Assembly (NCBI GenBank): GCA_947471745.1
Contig: CANJKZ010000080.1
Coordinates: forward strand, 3,003,001-3,067,000
Source: Closterium sp. Naga37s-1
Lineage: Eukaryota > Streptophyta > Zygnematophyceae > Desmidiales > Closteriaceae
Direction: 5' to 3'
DNA: 64,000 bases
In this document: piece by piece, positions 36,383 to 49,900 of the stretch
Position numbering within the stretch: position 1 is the first letter of the stretch
Layout: every line of letters begins with the position of its first letter
The notes under the pieces: model-generated
Seen by the model: the letters and a program-made list of their open reading frames with translations, nothing else
The model's database searches: none
What the model was told of the DNA's origin: nothing
Made by a program: the position numbers and the translations under genes

Positions 36383-37911
36383 TGTTTTCGTTTGCTAAGG
36401 CGGCTGCAGTTAGCGTCTGCTACTCGGTTGCAGTTAGCGTCTGCTACTCTGTTAGCTAACGGTACGCGACGGTAGTTTCTTACTCACGTAGGAAGCTCAT
36501 GAAATCACCCGTCGAAACTCCCCTAAGGACGGCATCGTTACTGGTCACTCCTGAAAAACGACACCACGGTTCTATGACTTTAATATCATGCACGCCAGGA
36601 GCTTCTTCTCTACTGAAAGGTCAAATCCGTCTTCTATTCTTTGCTCATAGAATACAGACGCCCCGGGCCGAAGCTTGAGTAGTTCCGCGATCCTAGCTGA
36701 CTAGGCCCGATGTGGTCGCTAGCTCCTAGACGGGAAACTGCGAAAAGTATTAAGTCGCATCACACGGAGAAGGCTAAACCGAAGCAGCTAAGGTTGCTGC
36801 TGGGATAGGTGGTTGAGCTTCGATGAGCTTCGATGGTAAATGGGGTGATGAGAGGACGAGACGGGGGATGGACAAACGTGAAGAAGAGTCTTTGAGGCGC
36901 GCGGTACAGTAATGGGTGCCGCTAGGATGGCGCGATAAGTGGGGAGTATAACGGAGTTGTTGCAAACTGATGGCAAAGGTCTGTAGTTCTCTGCAAACGG
37001 ACGGAGGGTGGAAACACTGCTGAGATCTCAGTTTGTGCGTGTTGTGCGGACTGATTGAGATGTTGCGCTGCTGACGGTAGCAGAAATTGACGGAAACTTC
37101 CGTCGCTGAGGCTGGCAGGTAACACGGGAGGGGGTTGGTCTGACTCTGGACTGCTTCAAGCACGCTTTTCGCCTGGTTATGGGGGAGCGCTAACTCGCCA
37201 GTGGGGGGGGTAAGGTCTGGGGGGACTTGAAAGCAGGGTCGGGATTTCGAAACGAAAAATGCTGAAGAACGGTGGAAAGGAACGGCACAAATTTCGACAT
37301 CAGGGGTCGGTGAGAGAGTTTGATCAGAGAGATGGGGAGGAGAGATAAGCAGTAGGTGTGCGTGTGGCATGACAAAAGTTGGGCAGGGCATGAGCAGGAT
37401 GGAGCCGCGTGTTTCTCAACGGCCGAACGAGGCGCATCTTTGTCGATGATCGCAATTTCTGCGGCTGGCGCAAACAGCAATTTTCATGCAGTGCAGCGAT
37501 TGGTCAATTTGTTTTTTGGACGCTCAGCGTCGCAAGGTGCCTCGGCGGCGCCTCTTGCGGTTCGAAAAATCGTGCGCGGGAAAGTGCATGGATTGGTTTT
37601 GCGCTTGAACAACTGTCATATAACACACTGTAGATCCACCATCAAGCCTGTGTGAACTGCCGGGACCCAGTCCCCGAGAGTAGCGCTGGAGGTTTGGCGA
37701 TCGAAATTGTATCGAATCTGTAGAAGTGCTTGGAAAATATTCACAACACAGGAAACCAATTTACTTACACATGAAAAAACAAGCATCAAGTTACTCAGTT
37801 GCTACAAACAGAAGTGAAATGATGCCAATAATAATTATAAATGTGTACAGCTGTCGACTTTTCAGGAGACTTGAAAACAACATTCAAACATGAATGAGGT
37901 ACGAAATGCAG
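36383..37911. other. Intergenic region between ORP-B and the FGGY kinase
   Basis: ORP-B promoter and FGGY kinase 3' flank. A 23-bp direct duplication (GCAGTTAGCGTCTGCTACTC) is seen at about 36406-36450. ORFs on both strands (for example minus 37391-36774) have no recognisable domain or codon coherence; no gene called. Confidence 0.5.
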
Positions 37912-40900
37912 TTATGTTTGTTGAGATACATTACTCAAAATGTTGTAACATTGTGCCAAAGCAGGAGCACCCTTGCAATATGCATCAAACATTTTGGTAT
38001 AGACAATCGAATCTGCAAGGTCCGGTACTTCTGATCGTTCTATAAGTGCCCATTTACCTGCACACAAACAACCCATCTCTGTAAACTCTGGGGCAAGGAA
38101 TATGCAAAATCTTCCTTCGTTAACTTGAAAAGGGAATCCTGCAAATTGTTTTTACCGTGTAAAGGAGCCAAGGTAGAGAACCAGCCCAGACCTTGAGCAG
38201 CGAGAATGGCGGCACCTTTCACCCCAACTTCCTGAAATAAACAGAGCAGTGCGGAAAATGCATTCACAACGGACAACGAGAGCAGGACTCGAGTTGTATC
38301 AACAAACAAAGCACTGCATGTGGTGCCTTGTATGGGACCACCACATGCCTTGCACAACACGCACACACCAGTTTGGTTTAACCCCAACACACCATGTAAC
38401 ATATAGTCGTCTCAAACGTCCTCACAAGATACGAGACACCTTGAAAGTGCTAAGCAGTTTCGAGGTGCCGTGAGAACCACATGGCGCCAGTTTACTGGAA
38501 TGAGATAACTCCACCTGAGAATCAGCGAGGCAGTCGATTGGCCGGTTGAACACGGATGCCATGATGCGGACCCAAGTAGACGAGCTGGGGAGAGAGTGGT
38601 GGAAGGGGGGGAGAGGGGGGAGAACAGCGGAGGGGTAGGGAAAGATCAAGTTGACTAAAAATCACCTCCGGTGAACACGGATGCCATGATGCGAACCCAA
38701 GCTGAAAAGCTGGGGAGAGAGTGGGGGAGGGGGGAGGGAGGTTGGGCGGGAAAGGGGGAGGGTGGGAGTGGAGGGTGAGGGGGAGCGTAGGGTGGAGGGG
38801 TAGAAGATGCATATTTTTAGGAGAAAATTGAACTAAAAATCACCTCCAGTTGAACAAGGATGCCATGATGCGAACCCAAGTTGACGAGCTGGAGAGAGAG
38901 AGTAGTGTGGGGGGAGGGAAGGGGGGACGGGTAGAAAATGTAGATTTTGACGCAAAGTTTCAGCTAAAAACAAACCTCTTGTTGACCAAGGATGCTTCTG
39001 AGTTAACTCGGAAATCACCTCCAGTTAAACACAGAATGCCATGATGCGAAACCAAGCTGATGAGCTAGAGGGAGTGGGGAAGGTGGCAGTGAAAATTGCA
39101 GAGGGTTGAGGTGGATGAGAGGAGACAAGCCAAAAAAAAATCAAGTCCACAGGAAGGATGAGAGGAGACACAGACACATGAAAAGTTGGAGAAGGTTAAA
39201 CGAGACAATTCTAGGGCTTCTAGATGTTTAGAAAAAAGTAGGCATAAAAAATTGTTGAAAAGGTAAAAAAAAAAGGAAGAAAATCTATCAAGCATCTGGA
39301 TAGTGCAAAGGAAGAAAAAAAGAGAGGTCAAACAATTGCAATTTATGGAGTGGTAACATGATGAGGAGAGTAAGATATGGTAACAACGTTGCATGGACAT
39401 ACCTAGCGCCACCACCAACAATGCGCAGAGCAGAAGGTTTGCTGCTTCTGACTTTTGTGGCGCCTAAAAAGGCTTTTGTGGCACCTAAAATGGCTTTGCG
39501 CCGCCTAAAAAGGCTTCTGAGCCGCCTCAAAAGAAGGAACGGTGACAGCATTGCATGGACATACCGAGCGCCACCACCAACAATGCGCAGAGCAGAGGGG
39601 TTGCTGCTTCCGCTGCCACCATCGTGTGCGTGCATGGCGGCGTGGGCGGAGAGCAGTGCATATGCCACTCCCTCTTGGACCTGCGGGGATGAGTGATGGA
39701 GGGGAGGGGATTAGTGGGAAATGCAAGGATGAGGAATGGCAGTGAAAAGAAGTCTTGCACGTGTGGCTGGCGGTGTTGCCTGAAAGCAGTGCGTTTGCCA
39801 CTCCCTCTTAAACCGGAGGGGATGAGCGGAGGAGGGAAGGTAGAAAAGGGCAAGAATCGCAAGTGGGTGGGGTAGTGGAAGGGGCAGGGATGAGCAGTAG
39901 CAGCGACAAGAGGTCCTGCTTGTGTGCTTGGCGGTGTGTTGCTGAGAGCAGCAGAAGAGCAACGGAAGTGACAAGATATTTTCATACGTACATGGCAGCA
40001 TGGGCCAAAAGGAGGGCGTATTATGCGTACCACACCATACCATACCATACCATACCATACCATACCATACCATACCATACCATACCATACCATACCATAC
40101 CATACCATACCATACCAATACCATACCATATAATACCATACCATACCATACCATACCATGCCATGGGGCATGCTCTGGACATACTGCACGTATCATCTGT
40201 GAATGAGTGGTAGAGGCAGATATGCCGATGAATGCCGCCCGCATGTTGGGGTCCTCAAATGGACACCGCTCGCCTGAGATTATGGCACAGCATGGCATGG
40301 CATGGCATGGAAGGCGAGTGAACATGCAGGAACAACTGCAAAAGATTGTAAAAGATTGTATTCTTGATGCAATAAAGTGTTTTGAGAGGATGAAGTATTT
40401 TGAGAGGACGATGGTGATGATGATGATGTGTTTTCGAGTCACCATTTAGGAACGGAAGGTAAAGGAGGCCACCACTGCCAGCTGGCACGGATGCTGCTGC
40501 CACGTCAGCATTGCGAAAGGCAGACTCTGCGACGTCTGGTTTGAGGGAACGTTGAAGGTAATTGGCGGAACGGCATGTGATGATAACCTGATTCAAATTG
40601 GCCCATGTGGTAACATGCAGATGCACGTACATGCACATGCAGACACACATAAGCATGCCCACCCATGCGCACAACATGCAAAAACCCTTGCATAAATGAA
40701 TCGACACACAGCGTTACAGTAGATAAAGACTTGCCAGTGCTGCCGCTGCTGCTGCCGCTGAGGAGGTTGCTGAGAGCCCACTTGACATTGCCCCCTGCGG
40801 TCATTATCGGCGCTGGTGGGAGGATGGAAACACACAACAAAGGTGAGAAGCATTTGCCACACTCCCTCTGCCAAAGCCACTGCTGCTGAGGAGGTTGCTG

Positions 40901-43900
40901 AGAGCCCACTTGACATTGCCCCCCTGCCGTCATTATCGGCGCTGGTGGGGGATGGAAACACACAGACACACACTTGCCACTGCTGCCACTGCTGCTGCCA
41001 CTGCCACTGCCACTCCCACTCTCTGCTGCTTCTGCTGCTGCTGCTGAGGAGAGTGCCAATACCTGAGAGTCCCACTTGAAACTGTCCCCTGCTGTCATTT
41101 TTCGCGCTGGTGGGGGCATGGACAGGTATGGTCGATACTGACACTGACACATGGGCAACGTTGGGGGACGAGACATGGGTATGCACGTGCAGGAGAGAGC
41201 ACATCACTGGCGCTGGTGGTGGGAGATGGACGGGGATATTGGTGTGGTGCTATTGGCACATGGGTGCGTGTGCTTTGCACATGGGGGTGCGTGCGTTGCA
41301 CATGGGAGCGTTTTGCGCATGGCAGTGTGCGTTTTGCACATGGGAGCGTTTTGCACATGGGTGGGTTTTGCACAAGGGTGGGTTTTGCACAAGGGTGGGT
41401 TTTGCACATGGGTGGGTTTTGCACATGGGTGGGTTTTGCACATATTGGTGGTGCTATTGGCATGTGGGTGCGCTTGGCTCATGGGGGCCATGGCACATGG
41501 TCACTATTGGAAGGTCAGACAAGGGTACGTGATATTGCATGCATGACCAAGCACGTGCACACATACATGACCTCACTCATACCTTACACCGCCACACCTC
41601 AAACTCCATCCTCACCTATCTCCACCCATCATCACCGATCTCCACCCATCCTCACTCACCTGTGCGGAAACCAGATTTAACATGGGACCTTCAGTTGGTA
41701 TATGTTGGTATACCTGTTCTGAAGACCAAAGAAGGGTCAGGGTGAGCGAGAGTGAACACGCCCTGAGACCACGAAGGCGGTTGCACCACTGATGCTAGCG
41801 GTGACTTGTTGGGTGACTGGTCGGATGGTTGGAAAAGTGGTTGCAGGGAAAAGGACCCAGCAACCCACCTGAATTGTTCAGAGGGAGGTGGGAAGGGGGG
41901 TGGTGGAGGAGTGCGGGAGAGGAGAGAGAGGAGGGAGAGAGAAAAGGCATTTGAGTCGACTCGAAAGCAGGTTGGTTGTAGGGGAAAGGACCAGGCCTCC
42001 CACCTGATGTGTTGAGATGGGGGTTGGGAACGGGGGCGGGAAACCGGGGGGTGGGGATAAGGGAGAGAGAGGAGGGAGAGAGAGGAGGGGGAGAGAAACG
42101 GAACGGTGGTGACGTTGCTCGTGGTGATGGAAGCAACAAACCGGCCAGGGGCGGGGAAAGAGGGTTGGAAGAGGCAGCACGAAGAGGACTCCAATGGCCG
42201 GATTTGGACGGCATGGCTTGGATGGCAGGACTTGGATGGCATTCCACATCAGACTTTAAAATACCGAATTTATAACGTAAGAGCCCAATTATTTACGAGG
42301 TCATTCATCCCTGTCCAAGGTTTTTGGACTGCTGAATGCTTTGGAGATCCTTCATTTGTTAGATTGAATACAGCTCAGCCACCTGCCTGAATCTTCTGGA
42401 CATCCAATCAAGTTGGAAGATCGGACTAATACACCCCCGTGGGTTGTTTCAATCACATAGCTTACATCCATCCCCCTGCATCCTTCTTCCACCTCTCATT
42501 GCTCAAGAAAACAGCATTGAAAGACCTCGAGTGATTGAGAGGTTGCTGAAGGGTTGCTCAAGCACTTGAGCACTTCCAATATTTTTTTCTTGAACAATGG
42601 GAGGCGGAAGAAGAACGACAGGGAGGGGGTGATAGCAACGAGGTGACTTTTGAGTCGACTCAAAAGTCACCTAGAAGAACGACAGGGAGGGGGTGATAGC
42701 TACGTGATGGCGAGCCCAAAAACAACTCACGGAGAAGGCGTAGCGTAGACCATCCTCTATGATCTCTGATGACCTTGAGCAAGATTTGATTTCCGATTTG
42801 AAGGGAAAACAACAGAGTAAACTCTGCGTCAGGTATGCCTGATCTACACCTGGTGTTGCTGCTGAGGAAACTCTACGAATGAGGACTCATCTCTTTGAGT
42901 GGGGATTCACAACTTCTACTGCTGTGAGTGAAGCTCCACCCCGAGGTGCCGAGAAAGATGTACTCCGTGCCGAGTAGGCATCTAGTCTTGCTGCTGCATA
43001 ATCACAATGAGTGAGGATTAACCCTGAGGTCTGCTTCATCTGCTGCATGTGACAACTCACCCCGAGGTGCCGAGATAGCTTTTGAGACCTATGTTGGACT
43101 ATACGTTTTTGAAATTTTACGTTTCACGTATATGCGTTCACGTATAAACGCGAAAACGTGAAACGGGGACAAATACGCGATACGGAACTCCGGGCAGGCC
43201 AAAAAAAAAAAAAAAAAAACAAAAGTTCGCGCTTTTTCCGTACGCACGTATACCGACATTTCGGGACGCGTTTTTCCAACCAGGGGACGCGCAAAACCGA
43301 ATCGCCACGTTCACCCCACGAACATCAACATTGCGCCCAATCACCCCCAACACCTCGTGACCAACCACGGCACGTCCCCCACCCCACAACCAATGCGTGG
43401 TAAGTATAATTGACCCCATTTCCACACATGTCTCATCCAGTTCTCATTACTGTTCAGTGTTGAGCTATGTCTACTCCAGTCCCGTCTGACCCCACTCAGC
43501 CTTCTGTTCCGTCAACTCAGCCTACTGATCCTTCAGCCTCGACCTCGGAGGCGCAATGGCTGGAGCAGGATAGTACTCATGTGGTTTTCAAGCATTTCAA
43601 GGTTCCCATCCGTCCCGACACAGTCGGGACTGTCCGCGTTCGCAAGTATTGCGCCATCGAGTTCAAGGGTGGTGCGTTTCGATGCGCTCAGCATCTCGCG
43701 AAATGGAAGGGACAGCGCTCTCGCGACGTCCGCCTGTGCGCTAAGGTTCCGCCTGACGTGCAAGCGGCGGTGCGCGCGCATTACGAGAAGAAGGCGTCCA
43801 ACCGCGACGAAAAACGGCGGGCCGAGGATGCTGCGCTCAATGCTGTCGCGGGAGGTGCGAAGAGAGGACGCATCACCGACTTCATTGACGACGGCGCGCA

Positions 43901-46900
43901 ATGCAAGAAGGGCGAGGCGAACTACGCCGTCTGTTTGTTCTTCGCCGGCTGTCGGATTCCCGAACACCACGCCGACAACCCGCTGTGGCGCAACATGGTC
44001 AGCGCCATTAACAACGCACCCCACGGTTACATCGCGCCGCGGCGGAAGTACGTGGGAGGAGCTGGGCTGAAGCAATGCCGCACGAGCATCGAGAAGGGGC
44101 TTCAGCCAATCGCCCCGCTAGCTGGAAGAGGGATGGCGTCACCGTCTCCTCCGACTTGATGACCGATCGGTGCGGGAGGCCGCAGGCGAACGTCATGCTG
44201 GTCAACGATTCGGGAGCGGTGTTCGTCGAGGCCATTGACTGCAACATGGAGTCCAAAACCGGCGGCTACATCGCGTCTCTCCTCCGCCCCATCATCGAGA
44301 AAGTGGGGCCCGACAACGTAGTCGCTCTTTGCATGGACGGAGGCTCCAACTACGGGGCCGCCTGCAGGGAGTTGATGGCGGAATGGCCCCATATCGAGTA
44401 CGTGCCGTGCGCTACGCACGTGCTCGACCTCCTGATGGAGTGGTGCAAAGACATTGTGGATCTGTGCTGAGACATGATCACCTACGTCCGCAACCACCAT
44501 TTCACCCGCAACTACCTGAGGAGTAAGAAGGTGAAGAAAGGAAAGGGGAAGCAGCTTGTGAAGCCGGCGGGGACCAGGTTCGGCACCAACTACATCGCCC
44601 TCTCACGGCTCGTCGAGCTGCGGTCCACGCTGTCGCAGATGGTGCTGAGCGAGGAGTTCGCCAACTGGTCGGCGGGGGCTAGGAAGCAGACGGCGGATAC
44701 GTTCCGCGGCCAAATCATGGACGATGCATGGTGGAAGAACGCTACCTACCTGGCGGAGCTCTTAGCGATTCCCTTTAAGGTGATGCGGGCCACGGACAGC
44801 AGCGCCAAAGGGATGATGGGGACTATCTACGACCTAATGCTCCAGCTGACCGAGGACGTGAACGACAAGCTGGAAGCGGGGGAGAAGATTCTGCCGCGGG
44901 CGGTTGCGACTGACATTGGGAAGATTGTTAGGCGCCGTTGGGACGAGAGCCTTGCATGCGCTCTTCACGTCGTGGGGCGGATCCTCAACCCGGCAAACCA
45001 GGAAGAGGGTATTTTCCGCAATGACATGGAATGTACGCGCATCTTCAAAGCCTTCATCGCACGCCACTACGACGGTAAGACGTTCACCAACAAGGAGGGT
45101 GAGGAGAGGCGTGCCTCTCTTGTTTTGCAGGAGGGGCTCACGGCCTTCCTCACCCTTGAAGGTTCCTTCAGCCTTCCTGAGGCAATTGCCGACAGGGAGG
45201 CCGTGAAGGCAGGCAAGCAGTCGATGGTGGCGTGGTGGGGATGGCACGGGACTGACCACCCCCACCTGGCCAGCCTTGCGTGCCGTGCCCTCACACAGCC
45301 GGTGTCGGCGTCGCCGTGTGAGCGCGGGTGGGCATCGTTCGAATCGGTGCACACTGCCCGCCGCAACAGGCTAGGCTCGGAGAAGCTCCGAGACCTCGTT
45401 TTTGTGACCCACAACTGGAGGGTGGTCCACAAGTACCACAAGATGGGTGAGTCATTGGCGGTGCTTCCGGGCAACATACCTGAACCCGCTCTGCCGGAGG
45501 GATACACCAAAGAGGAGGAAGGGGAGGAGGAGGAGGAGGAGGAGGAGGAGGAGGAGGAGGAGGAGGAGGAGGGGGATGAAGGCGTGCTGGCCGATGAGTA
45601 CGTGGAGTAAGAATGTGAGTAGGGGAGTAGGGGAGGTAGGGGATGTATCGTCAAGTAGTTGCTAGTATGTGTGTACTTGCAATGCATGTTTGTAATGTGG
45701 AAAAAAAAGTTTTATGCGTGGGGGAAAACCAAACTGCACAAGGTCACAATGAACATAGGCAACGTGACTCCCCCCCCCACACTTTTTTACCCTGCCCGGG
45801 ATCTTTTTTTCCCCTGCCCGGACGACCGTATTTCGAGCGTATCCTGGGCCTGAATTCGCCCGTCTCACGTACGTACGTGAGCGGATAGTACGTACGCGAC
45901 TGGTACGTGAGTCGCGTATTTTCCAACATAGTTTGAGACGTCTCAAAAGGTGCCGAGATAGATGTACTTGTACTCTGTGCCAGGTAAGCCTGCTGCGTAT
46001 GTTTTTTGAGAATTCTAAAAAAACACCTGGGCTGCCTCTCTCTAAGTACACTCTGTGAATGAAAAAAAAAAAAATCCCCGATCCGAAGACTGTTTCACTG
46101 CAAGTGAGGCCTCACCCTGAGGTGCCGAGATAGATGTACTCCGTGCTGGGCAGGCCTGCTACACCACACCTGGTGTTGATGCTGAAAGAACTCTTCAAAT
46201 GAGGACTCAACTCTGTAAGTGAAGACTCACAACCACTTCTGCTGTAACTGAAGCCTCACCCCGAGGTGCCGAGATAGATGTACTCCGTGCCGGGCAGGCC
46301 TGCTCCACACCTGTTGGGGTAGGGAATGGAAGGGGGAATGAGAGAGGGCGGAAAGGGGGATGTTGGGAAGAGATGTGTAATGTGGAGGTCAACTCAATAA
46401 TCCTGCCAGACTCGGATCGGACTGACCAAAATATACAATTGATTTACAACCAAAGGTACTACTTATGATTAAGTTTGATTCACCACAGAAGTATCATTTA
46501 CCCAAAAACGAAATGCCCAGAGGTACTAATTACCCCACTGCAGAGGCTCCCAGGTCTCCACACGAGTGAAATACAGGGATGCCCGCCAGGTGGCGCGCTC
46601 CCATTCGCTCTGCTGCTTCAACAGATAAGGTGCCTGTTGAAGCCAGGCCAGGTCAGAGGAAGGATTTAAGCATTGTTTTGATACTCAGACCAAGGTGCGA
46701 GAGGTGCGAGAGGTGCGAGGGGTGCGAGAGGTGCGAGAGGTGCGAGGGGTGCGAGAGGTGCGAGTGGTCTCAAAAGGAGATATAGAAGACCAGATGCAAT
46801 TTCGTATCAAAGCTGAGACGTTTCAAAACTGAGACGTTTCAAAACTGAGATGTTCAGAAAGTGAGATGTGTCAAAACTGGATATTGATGATTTGATACTC

Positions 46901-49900
46901 GTATCGCTCGAGAAATTGTTGAATGATGACAACAGCACGAAATTGAGCGGCAAACTGACAGCACGGGTGGGTGGCCAGCGCACTAACCGCATGGGTGGGT
47001 GGGCGGCAAGATCTCGGGGAGAAGAGGCAGCCAATGGGAGAGGCCGAGCGAGTGAAGCAGGTCAGCAGCGTATGAGATGCCTGGCGGAGAGGAGGGAGGA
47101 GGGAGAACAGTCAAAGTCGAGTTTTGAGTCGACTCAAAACTCGACTTATCACACCTGGAGGAGAAGGGACGAGGTGGAAACAGCGACAGCAGACAGAGAT
47201 GGAGAGATACTAGGCACCATTGGCAAGCGAGATACTCTTGAGAATTCCCAACAGTTATTTTCATGTAGGGATACTCTGCAATGACGTGCTGCTGATGCAA
47301 CCTGTAAAGGTTAAGCGTGTTTTAAAGGTTTGCTGCTACTCCCGACATGAACCTTGACAACAGTTATATTCGTGTAGGGATACTCTGCAATGACGTGCTG
47401 CCAATGCAGTATCTCGCTCGACAGCACCATTGGCAAGCGAGTAACTGCACAGAGTGTCCTCCACTGAGGTGACTTTTGAATCTGACTCAAAAGTCACCTC
47501 GTACTGCACAGAGTGTCCACTTTTAAGTCGACTCAAAAGCACCATTGGCAAGCGAGTTACTGCACAGACGCATGGCAGCACGTCATTGGTGTGGGGACAC
47601 GTGGCAACATACCAGAGGTGTTTGGACACGTGGCAACATACCAGAGGTGTTTGGACACGTGGCAACATACGAGAGGTGTTTGGACACGTGGCAACATACG
47701 AGAGGTGTTTGGACACGTGGCAACATACCAGAGGTGTTTGGACACGTGGCAACATACCAGAGGTGTTTGGACACGTAGCAACATACCAGAGGTGTTTGGA
47801 CACGTGGCAACATACCAGAGGTGTTTGGACACGTGGCAACATACCAGAGGTGTTTGGACACGTGGCAACATACTGGTGGATGGACACGTGGCAACATACT
47901 GGTGGATGGACATGTGGCAACATACCAGTGGTGGATGGACACGTGGCAAGGCCTGTGGTGGAGAGGGTGGTGCGATCCACAATCCGGGCGGGCCGACCAA
48001 TCAGGTGGCTGCACACGTAGGCATGGCTGGTACGGCAGGGAGCAGGGGGGAAAAGAAGCGTGGGGAAGAGAGCAGCGTGGGGGTGGGCGGAGGGAAGGAC
48101 GGGAAAGAGGGTGGAGGGAAGAGGGAGAGAGAGAGGAGGTTGAGAATTTTCAAAGTATTGACAGACAGACACAGTTTCAAAGCATTCAAGGCATACCTCA
48201 TTTCTTTCTGTGCAAGGGCCATTGCTGTCTCACAGTATAACCTTTCGAGACCATGCAGGCTTTATTATAGAGGCTGTCGTTAACCCTAGACTCAATACTT
48301 TCAGTGCAATAAATCCTGTGCAAGGGCCAATACTGCAGGTTTCAAACTCAGATGCCTATTTTTGAGTCGACTCAAAATTACTGCAGGTTTCAAACTCAGA
48401 TGCCTATTTTTTGAGTCGACTAAAAAATACTGCAGGTTTCAAACTCAGATGCCTATTTTTGAGTCGACTCAAAAATACTGCAGGTTTCAAACTCAGATGC
48501 CTATTTTTGAGTCGACTCAAAAATACTGCAGGTTCAAACTCAGATGCCTATTTTTGAGTCGACTCAAAAATACTGCAGGTTTCAAACTCAGATGCCTATT
48601 TTTGAGTCGACTCAAAAATACTGCAGGTTTCAAACTCAGATGCCTATTTTTTAGTCGACTCAAAATTACTGCAGGTTTCAAACTCAGATGCCTATTTTTT
48701 TAGTCGACTAAAAAATACTGCAGGTTTCAAACTCAGATGCCTATTTTTGAGTCGACTCAAAAATACTGCAGGTTTCAAACTCAGATGCCTATTTTTGAGT
48801 CGACTCAAAAATACTGCAGGTTCAAACTCAGATGCCTATTTTTGAGTCGACTCAAAAATACTGCAGGTTTCAAACTCAGATGCCTATTTTTGAGTCGACT
48901 CAAAAATACTGCAGGTTTCAAACTCAGATGCCTATTTTTGAGTCGACTCAAAAATACTGCAGGTTTCTAACTCAGATGCCTATTTTTGAGTCGACTCAAA
49001 AATACTGCAGGTTTCTAACTCAGATGCCTATTTTTGAGTCGACTCAAAAATACTGCAGGCTTCAAACTCAGATGCACGCACGCGCCAAGGAGCAGTGAGG
49101 AAGCTTGCTTCAGCGCATGTGGTCGGTGCCGCTGCAGCCACAGCAGCTTTGCCAGCACGCTGCGGGGAGGGGGCAGAGGAAGAGCGGGGGGAGGAAGATG
49201 GGAGGGAATTTTTCAGGCACCTCAAAAGTCCTTCAGCGCATGTGGCCGGTGCCACTACAGCCACAGCAGCTTCGCCAGTACGCTGCACAGAAGGGACGGG
49301 TGGAGGAAGAATGGGGGGGGGGGGGAGACTTTTGAGTCGACTCAAAAGTCACCGCAGCTTCGCCAGCACGCTGCACGGAAGGGGCAGGCGGAGAAAGAGT
49401 GGGGGGGGGGGGAAGATGGGTGGGGACTTACCATCCAGGCGGGTTAGAGGAAGAGAAGACCAGGGAGGAGGAGGGGGATGTTGTAAAACTCGTACATTTG
49501 GCCATGCTAATTGTGGGGCGCCTCAAATATAGTATCTTTGACCATGCTGGTGGATGGAGGTCCGGCGTGGAAGCAAGGGGTGCGTGCTTTTGAGACGTCT
49601 CAAGAGTCGATGTTGTAGCCCATGCTTTTGGGCGCCTGAAATATAGAATCTTTGACCATGCTGATGCTCATGCTGATGCTCATGCTGATGCTCATGCTGA
49701 TGCTCATGCTGATGCTCATGCTGATGCTGATGCTGATGCTGATGCTGAGGCGTTCCTACATCTTCTTGCACGCAGATTGATTGATGTCTTAAGCCGCCTT
49801 CTGTGCATTGGCATGTGTGCCCACCTGGTGGCGTGTGTGCCCACCTGGTGGCGTGTGTGCTCACCTGGTGGCGTGTGTGCCCACCTGGTGGCGTGTGTGC

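Noticed and set aside
36774..37480. Minus-strand ORF of 205 codons between ORP-B and the FGGY kinase
   Set aside because: No recognisable domain or splice signals, and composition like intergenic sequence; insufficient support.
47560..49050. CRISPR-like array (regular repeats with palindromes)
   Set aside because: Units are direct repeats without unique spacers, inside a eukaryotic intron; not a CRISPR array.
1740..49345. Palindromes as cloning linkers or adapters, since the cores resemble SalI, EcoRI, NarI and AatII sites
   Set aside because: Any G-NNNN-C palindrome is a restriction-like site; the arms continue into locus-specific sequence, and one palindrome was the target of an old transposon insertion with intact TSD. 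Raw-read confirmation would still be useful.
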